In this document: in pieces, positions 1 to 8,975 of the stretch | Numbering within the stretch: the stretch's first letter is position 1 | Layout: the number at the start of each line of letters is the position of its first letter | DNA from: Chryseobacterium potabilaquae | GTDB lineage: Bacteria; Bacteroidota; Bacteroidia; Flavobacteriales; Weeksellaceae | Reading direction: 5' to 3' | DNA length: 64,000 nt | NCBI RefSeq assembly: GCF_902728265.1 | Contig: NZ_CACVBR010000011.1 | Span: forward strand, 29,289 to 93,288 | Notes under the pieces: generated by a model | Databases searched by the model: none | What the model was told of the DNA's origin: nothing | What the model saw: the letters and a program-made list of their open reading frames with translations, nothing else | Translations under genes and position numbers: made by a program

Positions 1-1
1 A

Positions 2-70
2 GATGAGTGGAAAAAATTGAAAAAAGAGGAGTTGATTGTTTTTTTGGAAGCAAAAGAATTAGAAGTATAA
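2..70 (+). CDS. C-terminal end of a phage-block gene cut by the window edge
   Basis: An open frame enters from the left edge and ends with TAA at 68-70, leaving 22 codons rich in Lys, Glu and Leu that end in Glu-Val. It is in the same orientation as, and 10 bases before, the portal-like gene, so it is probably the preceding gene of the phage operon, possibly the large terminase or another packaging protein by position. Nothing in the fragment itself identifies it. Confidence 0.5.
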   Translation, partial: DEWKKLKKEELIVFLEAKELEV

Positions 71-80
71 GCATATTTAC

Positions 81-1274
81 ATGTTAGCCCCTAAAAGAAA
101 AACAACGGAAATAAAAAAATCCCTTAGAGCAGAAAATATAGAATTGTTCACGAGGAAAATTTCTATTGCAGATGATGATAAGAAGATTTATGTAAGGGAT
201 GTAGACAATCTTTATCCTTTACGAATAGAAAAAATTATTAATAATTCCCCCACCGCAAAGAAGTGTGCTAATCTCATGGCAAAATATATTGCCGGAAATG
301 GGAACGAGGAAAACTTTGTAGTGAATAAAAAAGGAGAGACTATTAATGATCTTATTTCATCTGCGTCTGTTGATATTGCTTACCAATATGGAGTGTATTT
401 TAAGCTCAAATATACTCTTGACTTAGAAAATTCTATTAATGATATAATAATTTTTAAACCCGAAAGTATTGAGGTCCTTGATTATGTTCTAATGGCCAAA
501 TCGAAAGAAGATGATGATGATTTTCCTGGCAAATATTATGTTATCAAAACAGAAGATAATTGTTTAGGGGCTCATAATGATCAGGCCATTTGGTATTATC
601 CTTATTCAAAGGATCAAAAAGTGATCAAAGCACAAATGAAACAGGATTGCAAGGCTAAAGAAATGGAGAATCCTACTATTTCACAAATGCTTCAAAACTA
701 TAGAGGACAGGTGTATTATATGAATCTGACCCCAAAATATATTTATGCATTACCACTTGTTGATTCTGTTTATAATGATTGCGATTCTGAATATAGAATT
801 GGCTTATATAATAATACACAATCAAGGAATGGATTTCTGGGAAAGATTGTCGTAAAAAAGTATGAAACTGATAGGGAGGAAGATGTAGAGTTTAAGGACA
901 CGGTAAAACAATTTTTTGGTGCTGAAAATTCTTCTGATGCTCTTATTGTTTCTGTCCCGGAAGCAGGAAATGAAGACTTAACTAAATCGTTTGTGATTGA
1001 TCAGATCAAACCCCAATTTGATGATAAGTTATTTGAGACTACCATTGTCAATATCCGTGAAAATATCATGGGAGCATTTAATAATGTTCCAGAGCCACTC
1101 ATTAAGGCAGGAAATGGAGCATTGTTTGGAACCAATGCAGAGACCTATAAGGAAATGAAAAGGTTTTATTGGGAGCAGAATGAAATGGAAAGGTCTAAGT
1201 TAGAACAAACTCTTAGAATGTTTGGTTTTAAGGTGAATATTTTACCTATAAAAGGTGTAGAAAATGGAGTGTAA
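81..1274 (+). CDS. Phage portal-like protein
   Basis: This 397-residue protein is probably a portal, the ring through which DNA enters and leaves a phage head. No signal peptide or membrane segment is seen. The middle and C-terminal part (about residues 315-390) has a portal-like layout: a stretch with NVPEPLI and ALFG around residues 330-350, followed by a charged helix rich in Glu, Lys and Arg. Position supports the call, because the next gene looks like a head-tail connector and the genes after it are fibre, holin and endolysin. The length is close to that of small portals. It overlaps the next start by 11 bases, implying coupled translation. No close family was verified, so the portal assignment rests on pattern and order; an unrelated phage structural protein is the alternative. 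Confidence 0.5.
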   Translation: MLAPKRKTTEIKKSLRAENIELFTRKISIADDDKKIYVRDVDNLYPLRIEKIINNSPTAKKCANLMAKYIAGNGNEENFVVNKKGETINDLISSASVDIAYQYGVYFKLKYTLDLENSINDIIIFKPESIEVLDYVLMAKSKEDDDDFPGKYYVIKTEDNCLGAHNDQAIWYYPYSKDQKVIKAQMKQDCKAKEMENPTISQMLQNYRGQVYYMNLTPKYIYALPLVDSVYNDCDSEYRIGLYNNTQSRNGFLGKIVVKKYETDREEDVEFKDTVKQFFGAENSSDALIVSVPEAGNEDLTKSFVIDQIKPQFDDKLFETTIVNIRENIMGAFNNVPEPLIKAGNGALFGTNAETYKEMKRFYWEQNEMERSKLEQTLRMFGFKVNILPIKGVENGV

Positions 1275-1860
1275 CAACATTGAAAATTACTTACACGCTT
1301 CAGAATTTAGTTGTGTAGGACTTATTGCTTCACATTGTGACCTTAGTAAGCTATGTATCGCTACCGAAGAGGCAAAAATATTTGATATAATTCCTTTATT
1401 CTGTTTTGATTTTGTAGATGATGTTTTGGCTCATTGGAATATGGAGCTCACAAATCCAGACTATGAAAAATATGCAACTTTAATCTGTGGTGGTTCTTAC
1501 CTTGATAGTTATGGCAAAACCCAACTCAACTTGGGGTTTAAGAAGGTTTGGATATACTATTCCTATGCTCATTACCTGTTATTAAATCAATTTAATGATA
1601 CGGCTAATGGAGCGGTAAAAAAGCAAAATGAATGGTCATTGCCCACTCCACTTAAAGAAGTGAATGATTTTTCTAATAAATACAGAAATATGGGAAAAGA
1701 GGCTTTTCAAAGTGTAAAGGATTACTTATGTCAAAATAAGAGCTCATTTCCCAAGTTTGATGATTGTCATTGCAGATTAAGTTGTGGATGTAATGGGAAA
1801 TGCAGCTGTGGAAATACGAAGAAGATGAGCGGATTTAAATTTTCAACCATAAGAAAATGA
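1264..1860 (+). CDS. Putative phage head-tail connector (neck) protein with Cys-rich tail
   Basis: A 198-residue protein that starts inside the end of the portal-like gene. Residues about 85-150 have the layout common in Bacteroidetes phage neck or connector proteins: an aromatic helical stretch (YYSYAHYLL), a short loop, a small Gly/Val/Lys segment (GAVKKQNEW), then a charged helix leading to a KDYL segment. Such proteins bind below the portal and complete the head. The C-terminus is odd: Cys168, 170, 174, 176, 180 and 182 form three CxC pairs spaced by three residues, which could bind a metal. It ends with a 4-base ATGA overlap with the next gene. The function call is inferred from order and pattern; the Cys tail is directly visible. 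Confidence 0.45.
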   Translation: MECNNIENYLHASEFSCVGLIASHCDLSKLCIATEEAKIFDIIPLFCFDFVDDVLAHWNMELTNPDYEKYATLICGGSYLDSYGKTQLNLGFKKVWIYYSYAHYLLLNQFNDTANGAVKKQNEWSLPTPLKEVNDFSNKYRNMGKEAFQSVKDYLCQNKSSFPKFDDCHCRLSCGCNGKCSCGNTKKMSGFKFSTIRK

Positions 1861-2150
1861 TGAATTTCAAAATCATTAACAGTCGGAGGTTTTCTATTGG
1901 AGTGGATCTTTACAAACGGATGTATTATGCACAGATAAAAAGTAATGGACTGATCAGAATCTCTCATGTTCTATCAGGAAAAATTCTTTTTGAAAATGTA
2001 GATTCCGATGAAATTCTGATTGATGGAAATCCCATGCTAAGTATTAATGAGCTTCAACAAATTATTTATAATACCAGTTGTGATTGTGATCCTGAAGCCG
2101 AAGATGAATTTAAAATATTTGACAGAACATTTGATAGCACTTTTGAATAA
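1857..2150 (+). CDS. Small uncharacterised phage-block protein
   Basis: A 97-residue protein starting in an ATGA overlap with the connector-like gene. I do not recognise it. The N-terminal half is basic and beta-like and the C-terminus is strongly acidic, with a CDCDPEAED stretch that echoes the Cys-rich end of the preceding protein. No signal peptide or membrane segment is seen. The tight coupling on both sides (overlap upstream, TAA directly followed by ATG downstream) makes it a genuine member of the structural operon, most likely a minor virion or assembly protein. Confidence 0.6.
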   Translation: MMNFKIINSRRFSIGVDLYKRMYYAQIKSNGLIRISHVLSGKILFENVDSDEILIDGNPMLSINELQQIIYNTSCDCDPEAEDEFKIFDRTFDSTFE

Positions 2151-3488
2151 ATGAGTGAACAAAGTATACAAGAAAAATCTCTTGAAATTAGAAATGAAAC
2201 TCAGGAGTATGCAAATACCAGAGGAAAAGTTGCTGATGTCTTTGATGATATTAATGTAACTAAGTCCAATAAGACCACAGAGACTATTATGGGTCCTGAT
2301 GCAACCTTTAAGTATCTGTATATTCTTGATGAAAACAATAATGCGAAAAGAATGTTAGCAGGTGATTTAGGTAAAAACCTAGCTAATTCAGCACTAACTT
2401 CCATTCCAGGAGCTGGACTTTCATTGGGAGCCAATTGGACAGTTAACACTTCTGGGTTTTATTATAGCATTGTTGGCTTAAGTGATAAATCTTCCGATAA
2501 TACCTTTAATAGAATGATGGTACAGGATTCTTCCGGGCAAGTTGCAAGGAGTAATGGGAAAAACATAATGATGAGTTTTCCATCACTTCTCAATGATACT
2601 GAAAAGATAGAGTGGAGAAATGGAATGAGACTTACGGGCGAAAATTTCTCTATCGGTACGCCCCAGATTGATGTTCTCCTGCTTCCATTTATTGATAATA
2701 CCAAAGACTTCGTTCAATATACAACCCTCGTGGGACAAAATCTTTTTGTAGATAATGTAACCCCTAATGCTTATATTAAAATCAAAAGGATTAAAGATGA
2801 GAATGGAGCAAATTTGCCTATCCCTGAAGTTTATGATGTAGATAATTTTACTGTGCTACAAAATTTCCCAAACAACCTAAATTTTGGAATAAATTGGTTT
2901 ACCAAACCCGAAGGATATTACCAGGTATTCGTTACTCATAACAACTTAACCAATGCCAGCTCACCTGAACTTATTGTTAAAGCAGGACTTACCTACAGCC
3001 AGTTTAATGGAATAACCAACTGGGTAATTAATAGTGGATCTGGAACGGTCAATGATACCGAAATTGCATTGGGACAACCATGTAATGCTACGACAGATGA
3101 GCTTATATCTATAGCTGATATTAATGCAGGATTTATGGTTTCATATTCAGTAAACAATGGACAGGCAAATAATGGAGCTAATTTCGTTACTCCATGGCAA
3201 TGTGGTTTGATAGGTAGTGATAATGTATTTTATGGCGTTTCGTATTCTGGACAAGCCGGAGAATGGAAAATAAGTAATGGTCCTGAATTGGCTCTTACAC
3301 GGAACGATACTATTCATATTGCTTACTATAATGGTGTGGTGTATGTCATTGCCGAAGGAAATGGTAAAACTTATCAACAGTTTAACGGAACCTATAATCT
3401 TTATCCAAGATACTTTATAGCCACTCGAAGCACGGGAGGGATTGGCCCATTAAGTATGACCTTGCTGGGAAAAATTCTATTGTCTTAA
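2151..3488 (+). CDS. Phage tail or fibre-like structural protein
   Basis: A 445-residue protein whose ATG follows directly on the stop codon of the gene before. The first 50 residues are polar and helical (an IRNETQEYANT segment), a pattern I associate with the attachment domain of Bacteroidetes phage fibres. The rest is rich in Gly, Asn, Ser and Thr with many short beta stretches, and about residues 285-445 look like a lectin or concanavalin-like sandwich (aromatic residues in alternating strands, WKISNGPEL, YYNGVVYVIAEG). This suggests an exposed protein that binds a surface or glycan. It lies upstream of a second, longer fibre. No enzymatic motif is seen. A tail-fibre role is inference; the phage origin is well supported by context. 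Confidence 0.5.
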   Translation: MSEQSIQEKSLEIRNETQEYANTRGKVADVFDDINVTKSNKTTETIMGPDATFKYLYILDENNNAKRMLAGDLGKNLANSALTSIPGAGLSLGANWTVNTSGFYYSIVGLSDKSSDNTFNRMMVQDSSGQVARSNGKNIMMSFPSLLNDTEKIEWRNGMRLTGENFSIGTPQIDVLLLPFIDNTKDFVQYTTLVGQNLFVDNVTPNAYIKIKRIKDENGANLPIPEVYDVDNFTVLQNFPNNLNFGINWFTKPEGYYQVFVTHNNLTNASSPELIVKAGLTYSQFNGITNWVINSGSGTVNDTEIALGQPCNATTDELISIADINAGFMVSYSVNNGQANNGANFVTPWQCGLIGSDNVFYGVSYSGQAGEWKISNGPELALTRNDTIHIAYYNGVVYVIAEGNGKTYQQFNGTYNLYPRYFIATRSTGGIGPLSMTLLGKILLS

Positions 3489-3499
3489 AAAAATAAATA

Positions 3500-3970
3500 A
3501 TGAACGAACATTTAAATATACCTACGGAAATCCAACATACAATTGACGACATTATGAATGTTCCTTTGGATTTTGTAGAACTACCCATGACTGCACATCC
3601 AAAGCTCCCTCAATTCAACAGAACCATAAGGGTTCTGAATATGGAAGCTAAATCCAAACAGGAATTCATTGTGCTAGGGTATGAGCAGGTTTTACGAGAT
3701 AAAGAAACGGGGGAAGAGATTAATATCAAACTATCGACTCCTGAGTGGATAATTTATAAAGAAACATGGTCTTATTTGCTAGGATCTGATCATTTACCTA
3801 TTGAACTACCTTATAAAGATGATATTACGAAAAAAGACAAAGTAAAAATTCCAAGCTATAAATACATGCTTTGGCTCATCAAAAATGATGAAGCAGGATT
3901 CTTACAACTCATTGAATATTATCTGAACATTTTTATTAGCACCAGACAAGAAGAACTGGACCAACTATAA
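3500..3970 (+). CDS. Uncharacterised phage-block protein
   Basis: A 156-residue cytosolic-type protein between two fibre-like genes, 11 bases after the first and 12 before the second. I do not recognise a family. It is mixed helical and charged, with several aromatic and Leu/Ile-rich segments near the end (about residues 120-150). Its place between fibre genes would suit a fibre chaperone or a small tail protein, but no motif proves this. Confidence 0.55.
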   Translation: MNEHLNIPTEIQHTIDDIMNVPLDFVELPMTAHPKLPQFNRTIRVLNMEAKSKQEFIVLGYEQVLRDKETGEEINIKLSTPEWIIYKETWSYLLGSDHLPIELPYKDDITKKDKVKIPSYKYMLWLIKNDEAGFLQLIEYYLNIFISTRQEELDQL

Positions 3971-3982
3971 ACTTCAAACAGT

Positions 3983-6232
3983 ATGAAAAAACTCTATTCA
4001 AAAGGAAACTATCTCTTTATAGTGTTTCCTGACGGACGGGAGATTATAAAACCCAAGAAATTAATCCTTTTCTACCGACTCAATGAAACGGAATTCTTTA
4101 ATTACAGAACACCGGATCAGGAATTTAATCATACATATAAATGGGATGAATTTACCAAAGAAGATGATTCTCCCTTTGCTGATATTGATGAATTTGAAAC
4201 TTTTATAACAGAAAATACAGCAAATTTTAATTCGGGGTCGGCTTTTGACCCCCAGAATTATGATTTGAGTGATTTTACCAATACTGGTTCAGATCCTTTT
4301 GTACAGGAATCTGATTTAGCTAATAAAGCGGATTTGGTAGGTGGAAAAGTACCGGCATCTCAGCTTCCAAGTTATGTAGATGATGTTTTAGAATTTGCAG
4401 ATTTGGTTTCTTTTCCTAATCCTGGAGAAGAAGGGAAAATATATGTTGCTTTAGATACCAATAGAATATACAGATGGAGTGGATCAGCGTATATCGAAGT
4501 ATCACCAGATACGGATCATTTAACTCAAAGATCTGTAATTCAAAATGTAACTTATACTCAGGATTCCACTAATTATTATATCAGGGGGCAAGTATTGCAT
4601 TTGGCTAAAGATCAAACGGCAATCAACTTTGCTCCGGGAAATTTGGCATTTTACCTAAATGGAAATTTACAAACCGGTACAGGGATTTTAATAGACAGAG
4701 AGGGGAGTCCTACACCTTTATTGTCTACTACATCTTCATTAAATGATATGAATGGAAGTACAACGACAGCAGGATATGCCTTCATTCCGTTTATTATTAC
4801 TATTCCTAAAGCCACTAATACTTCCGTTTTGTATTATAATGGAGATGGTTATATATCCTTTGTATTAAACTATGATAGTTTTAGTCCTGATCATCTCATA
4901 TCGACTCCTCTACATGTAATGCGTGCTGTTTTTACAACTTCATTAGGAATGTTCTTGCCCTTAGTAGGAGGGACTATGTTAGGAGCCATAAACTTTCCTG
5001 CCAGTAGTTCAGTACCTGTGTCTTTAACCAGAACTTTTGCTGGAGTAGCAGGTACATCTGGATTTGCAAGAGATTTTACTCAACTCAGAGACAATACCGG
5101 AATTTTAGATTCTTTTGGACACTATGGGGTTTATACTGATGGTGTTATAAATACTTGGCATGGATATATTGGGGGGCAATCTTATCTCACAAAAAATGCT
5201 TTAAAATGGGATTCTAATCAAGCTGTGATTATTGGGTCTACAAACAATGCTATGCTTCCTACAGCAGGTTATGCTTTAGATATTGTAGGGAATAAATTGG
5301 TTAGGGGGAATATTGATTTTACAGGAAATTTAAATACAACCAGCGGAGATTTACTTATTCAAAGACTGGGAGTAACCGCCTTGAGGGCCAATACTGCAGA
5401 CACCATACTAGCAGGAAATGTTCCCACAGGTATTATTTATTTAAGACCTCAAGGAGATGCAGCTTCAGAGGGACAAGTGATTATTAATCCCAATAACACC
5501 CAATTTGTAACTGCCTATAATCTACTATTTGGAGCCCAAACAATTTCAGGAGCTTCTCTATTTCATACAGATGTAGCAGCGGATTCAATAAGGGGCTATG
5601 GATTATGGATCGGGCAAAATTTACAATTTAATGGGACAGATTTTATTCAACCCAGAGGAGATTTACCTTCTTATGGTTTTACGGTAAATAATCATAAAAA
5701 GTTTTCTTTTAACAGAGGAGCAAGTACGGGAATTAGCGGAAGTTCAGTAACTCTTACAGAGTTGGTAAGTATTAATGATAACGGTGTAATAACTACATTA
5801 AATACAGGGAATAGCACCCAGTGGAATAATAAACAGGAACCACTTGTAAGTGGTACCAATGTAAAGACTGTGAATTCTAATTCTTTATTAGGGAGTGGAA
5901 ATATTAATATTCCAGTACCTCCTGTACAATTTGGAACTTCCTATACTAAGGAGTGGAATGGGGCTGTTACCACAGCGACTAATACCGCTGTTTTTAATAT
6001 ATCGCCTGCCTCTTTCTCCGGTATTTCTAATATCTCAGTAGGCACAGAGCTAATTGGGGCTGGTGTCAATAATGCTCCTATTGGAGTAATCACAGCAAAA
6101 AGTTTAACGAGTATCACTGTTTCCTTGTATGAAAGCAAGAATACTGGTGTATTAATAGGTGGTAATATTGAAGGATTAGAGGATCATTCAGTGGCGAATA
6201 CTGTCGTGTATTTAACAGTGAAAGGGAATTAG
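3983..6232 (+). CDS. Phage tail fibre / receptor-binding protein
   Basis: A 749-residue fibre. Residues about 105-170 carry a module widespread in phage fibres: a stretch containing NKADLV, GGKVPASQLPSYVDDVLEF, EGKIYVALDTN and YRWSGSAY. After it come several hundred residues of low-complexity Gly, Asn, Thr and Ser-rich beta sequence typical of a trimeric shaft. A second fibre-type element lies at about 615-640 (NKQEPLVSGTNVKTVNS and LGSGNINIP), before a separate C-terminal beta domain of about 100 residues, the likely receptor-binding tip. No signal peptide is present, as expected for a virion protein. No peptidase or tail-spike catalytic motif was recognised. It precedes the methyltransferase and the lysis genes. 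Confidence in a fibre role is good; the receptor is unknown. Confidence 0.75.
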   Translation: MKKLYSKGNYLFIVFPDGREIIKPKKLILFYRLNETEFFNYRTPDQEFNHTYKWDEFTKEDDSPFADIDEFETFITENTANFNSGSAFDPQNYDLSDFTNTGSDPFVQESDLANKADLVGGKVPASQLPSYVDDVLEFADLVSFPNPGEEGKIYVALDTNRIYRWSGSAYIEVSPDTDHLTQRSVIQNVTYTQDSTNYYIRGQVLHLAKDQTAINFAPGNLAFYLNGNLQTGTGILIDREGSPTPLLSTTSSLNDMNGSTTTAGYAFIPFIITIPKATNTSVLYYNGDGYISFVLNYDSFSPDHLISTPLHVMRAVFTTSLGMFLPLVGGTMLGAINFPASSSVPVSLTRTFAGVAGTSGFARDFTQLRDNTGILDSFGHYGVYTDGVINTWHGYIGGQSYLTKNALKWDSNQAVIIGSTNNAMLPTAGYALDIVGNKLVRGNIDFTGNLNTTSGDLLIQRLGVTALRANTADTILAGNVPTGIIYLRPQGDAASEGQVIINPNNTQFVTAYNLLFGAQTISGASLFHTDVAADSIRGYGLWIGQNLQFNGTDFIQPRGDLPSYGFTVNNHKKFSFNRGASTGISGSSVTLTELVSINDNGVITTLNTGNSTQWNNKQEPLVSGTNVKTVNSNSLLGSGNINIPVPPVQFGTSYTKEWNGAVTTATNTAVFNISPASFSGISNISVGTELIGAGVNNAPIGVITAKSLTSITVSLYESKNTGVLIGGNIEGLEDHSVANTVVYLTVKGN

Positions 6233-6328
6233 AATTAGTTAATAACTATAAATAGTAAATATAAGGAAGTTTAAAATCCTTCATAAACTTAAATCAGGGT
6301 AATATACTAAATAATCATAGGATTAATA

Positions 6329-7171
6329 ATGAAAAATTATACTCAGGCACCTTTGCCTTTTCAGGGACAAAAACGTCGTTTTTTAAAACAATTTAAAGAA
6401 GCTTTAAAAGAATTTTCCCCTACAGCTACCTATGTAGATTTATTTGGAGGTTCCGGTTTGCTTAGCCACACGGTAAAAAATGTATATCCCAATGCAAATG
6501 TGATTTACAATGATTTTGATAATTATTCTCAAAGACTTAAAAATATTGATAAAACAAATGCTTTACTATCAGATATTCGAAAAATTTGCATTGACAATAC
6601 TAATGATATACGAAAGGAGAAGCTAAGTGAAGAACTGCAAGGGAAAATAATCAATAGAATCAGTGAAGAAAAAGCCTATGTAGACTGGATTACTATTTCC
6701 TTATCTCTTCTTTTTTCTATGAATTATGCCACTAGCTTTGATCAGCTTAAAAAAGAAAGATTCTACAATAAAGTACGGTTAAGTAATTATGAAACTGAAG
6801 GTTATCTGAAAGGAGTAAATCGTGTTAGAAAAGATTATCAGGATTTAGTGAATGAATATAAAAACAAATCTAATGTTGTTTTTTTGGTAGATCCGCCTTA
6901 TTTATCTACCGATACAGCGACGTATAGTCGTTTGGATTATTGGAAGCTAACCGATTACCTGAATGTTTTAAAGTCTTTTCAAGATACTTCATATTTCTAT
7001 TTTACAAGTAATAAAAGTCAGATTATAGAGCTTTGTGAGTGGATGCAGGATAATGGATATTGCAAAAATCCTTTTGATGCAGCCATTACGGTAAAGGCAG
7101 GGACTCATGTAACGCATAATGCAAGCTATACCGATATTATGATGTATAGAAACAATGCTGAAAAGGTCTAA
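6329..7171 (+). CDS. D12-class DNA N6-adenine methyltransferase (phage-encoded)
   Basis: A 280-residue SAM-dependent enzyme predicted to methylate adenine N6 in DNA. The SAM-binding motif FGGSG is at residues 39-43, after a PFQGQKRR segment near the start that matches the N-terminal motif of D12-class enzymes, and the catalytic DPPY is at 188-191. This order of motifs (SAM first, DPPY later) is that of Dam-type enzymes. The length is normal for the family. No restriction endonuclease lies nearby, so it is probably an orphan methylase that protects phage DNA or marks it for regulation or packaging. It stands 96 bases after the fibre gene and 27 bases before the holin-like gene. Target sequence cannot be read from the protein. 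Confidence 0.85.
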   Translation: MKNYTQAPLPFQGQKRRFLKQFKEALKEFSPTATYVDLFGGSGLLSHTVKNVYPNANVIYNDFDNYSQRLKNIDKTNALLSDIRKICIDNTNDIRKEKLSEELQGKIINRISEEKAYVDWITISLSLLFSMNYATSFDQLKKERFYNKVRLSNYETEGYLKGVNRVRKDYQDLVNEYKNKSNVVFLVDPPYLSTDTATYSRLDYWKLTDYLNVLKSFQDTSYFYFTSNKSQIIELCEWMQDNGYCKNPFDAAITVKAGTHVTHNASYTDIMMYRNNAEKV

Positions 7172-7198
7172 AGTACAATCAAAAATAAATCATCAATT

Positions 7199-7549
7199 GT
7201 GAAACAAATATTATTTGAAAACTTTGGAGCTTTTATCGGGGCAATTCTAACAGGTATTGTAGGGTTTTTATTTGGAAAAAAGAAGTTGCAAGCTGAGGTT
7301 GCCGGAATGTCTGCAGACAATGAGGGTAAGGAGATTGAAAATGCTGATAAGTTGGTCAAACTCTATAAAGAAGCGCTCGACGATTTGGGTAATCGATATG
7401 AAATAAAATTTAAGGAATTGGCGTCTATGTATGATAGTAAAATAAAATTCCTTGAAGATGAGATCAATTTGCATAAAATTATTATAGCCCAATTAAAAGA
7501 AGAAAATATTGCATTGAAACAAAATAAAAATAGTAGTATTACATACTAA
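7199..7549 (+). CDS. Holin-like small membrane protein with coiled coil
   Basis: A 116-residue protein starting with GTG. Residues about 7-28 form one hydrophobic segment with small residues (FGAFIGAILTGIVGFLFG), followed by a Lys patch, then a long charged helix (about 40-110) with coiled-coil character. It sits 20 bases before the amidase. Small single-span proteins next to a phage endolysin are usually holins, which open the inner membrane, or spanin-like lysis helpers. The topology and neighbour support a lysis role; the exact class is uncertain because holin families share little sequence. Confidence 0.55.
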   Translation: MKQILFENFGAFIGAILTGIVGFLFGKKKLQAEVAGMSADNEGKEIENADKLVKLYKEALDDLGNRYEIKFKELASMYDSKIKFLEDEINLHKIIIAQLKEENIALKQNKNSSITY

Positions 7550-7569
7550 AAAAACTAAACACCTAAAAG

Positions 7570-8109
7570 ATGATATTTATTTCAGCAGGACATCACAAAA
7601 ATGATCCCGGAGCAGTTGCAAATGGTTATATTGAAAGAGACTTGACAAAAGAGGCACGAAATATAATTGTTCAAAATTTAGATTTAAAAAATGTAATTCA
7701 GGATAAGGATTTTGAAACAAACTCTCAGTATCAAAGAAGGATTAAGCCAGGAAGTGGGTCAGTTGTTTTTGATATTCATTTCAATTCGGGAAGTCCGACA
7801 GCTACAGGTACTGAATGTTATGTAAATCAAAAAGATTTTCTAAATAAAAACTCTTTATCCTATAAAATGGCTGATGAAATTTGTAAGATTACCCCAAAAA
7901 TATTAGGTATACGAAATCGAGGAGTAAAGTCTGATAATCAAAGTCAGCACTCAAGAATTGGTATCCTTAATCTTGGATCTGGAGTTTCTGTTCTATGGGA
8001 AATCTGTTTTATTTCTTCAGTACTTGATATGCAAAAGTATGTTGAAAAGAAGAAAGAAGTTTTAAGAGAAATATCTAATGTTTTGGAAAAATATGATGCT
8101 CTACAATAG
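7570..8109 (+). CDS. N-acetylmuramoyl-L-alanine amidase (phage endolysin)
   Basis: A 179-residue zinc amidase of the Amidase_3 family, expected to cut the bond between N-acetylmuramic acid and L-alanine in peptidoglycan and so lyse the host. The start IFISAGHHKNDPGA is the family signature; His8 or His9, Glu22 and His70 (in DIHFN) are the likely zinc ligands, and Glu144 in LWEICFIS matches the catalytic Glu of the family's C-terminal motif. There is no signal peptide and no wall-binding domain, which fits a single-domain endolysin released through a holin. It is the last gene of the plus-strand phage block and is followed by a terminator at 8279. Confidence 0.88.
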   Translation: MIFISAGHHKNDPGAVANGYIERDLTKEARNIIVQNLDLKNVIQDKDFETNSQYQRRIKPGSGSVVFDIHFNSGSPTATGTECYVNQKDFLNKNSLSYKMADEICKITPKILGIRNRGVKSDNQSQHSRIGILNLGSGVSVLWEICFISSVLDMQKYVEKKKEVLREISNVLEKYDALQ

Positions 8110-8278
8110 CAGTTATTTTTATTATTTCAATGATAGTTTGATAATAGTTGCTTTTAGGGTAAACTGAAATATACAATATTTATTGATCTTTATTTGAATA
8201 AGTTTTGATTTAATCTGAAAATTGGTAAATTCAATATCGATTAAGTTCTATCCTATAAAAAATATGGAAATCTGATAT

Positions 8279-8310
8279 AAAAAGAGCAGATTTTCTGCTC
8301 TTTTTGTTTT
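8279..8310 (+). terminator. Rho-independent terminator of the phage lysis operon
   Basis: A perfect 12-base stem (arms AAAAAGAGCAGA and TCTGCTCTTTTT, 3-base loop) ends in a T-rich tract. It lies between the end of the amidase gene and the convergent immunity gene and has runs of A before and T after, so it may stop transcription from both sides. Confidence 0.85.
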
Positions 8311-8372
8311 TTGAAAATTATATGTAAATGAATTTTAAAAACCTCCTGACATTCAAATATTATAAAGATTAT

Positions 8373-8975
8373 TTAAATTTGTTCTAATAAGTGGTTAGCA
8401 AGATACTTTATAACTGACTTATTTTTAATTTGATTATCATCAAATTCATTTACAATTTCAACATTTTTAATCAATCCATAACTTAAGTCATCACCTAAAA
8501 TATTTTCTAATACTATATCCACAATTGTATATTTATCATCATCTTTAAGAGTATTTATATTTTCTGTTTTAATAATTATACCAAATGTGGTATCATCAAA
8601 CCTCTCCAAAACATACTCCCAATTTTCAACATTAATTTCTTTATCAAATCCAATATGCTTTTTAAGAGATAAGCGATAATCCCATTTTTTTGCTGGTTTA
8701 TAATAGCTATACTCCCATTCTTTAAGATTAGGCGCACAATCTATAATATTTTTAGCAATCGATAATAAGTCGTTATTTCCTCCCGCAGAAATTATTAACA
8801 TGTTTGATTTGTTTATTCCTTCTCTAATTTCCCAATTCAAATCAGCTAGAGATAATATTTTATTATTAAGTTCATTAATTAAAGTGTCTGTAATTTTATC
8901 TGGTACTAGCTCTGATTGATTAAATTCAAACCAATTCCAAAATTCTGATATTCTATATGTGTTCATTGTTCCCAT
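8373..8975 (-). CDS. Putative immunity protein for the RHS toxin
   Basis: A 200-residue protein with no signal peptide, acidic overall and rich in Asp, Glu and Ile. I do not recognise its family. Its place is the argument: it overlaps the 3' end of the RHS toxin gene by 23 bases and is the last gene of that operon, exactly where polymorphic-toxin immunity genes sit. An acidic cytosolic protein is a plausible partner for a basic nuclease domain. An ATG at codon 4 is an alternative start and would still overlap. Translation is probably coupled to the toxin. Alternative: an unrelated downstream gene, which is less likely given the overlap. Confidence 0.6.
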   Translation of the reverse strand: MGTMNTYRISEFWNWFEFNQSELVPDKITDTLINELNNKILSLADLNWEIREGINKSNMLIISAGGNNDLLSIAKNIIDCAPNLKEWEYSYYKPAKKWDYRLSLKKHIGFDKEINVENWEYVLERFDDTTFGIIIKTENINTLKDDDKYTIVDIVLENILGDDLSYGLIKNVEIVNEFDDNQIKNKSVIKYLANHLLEQI

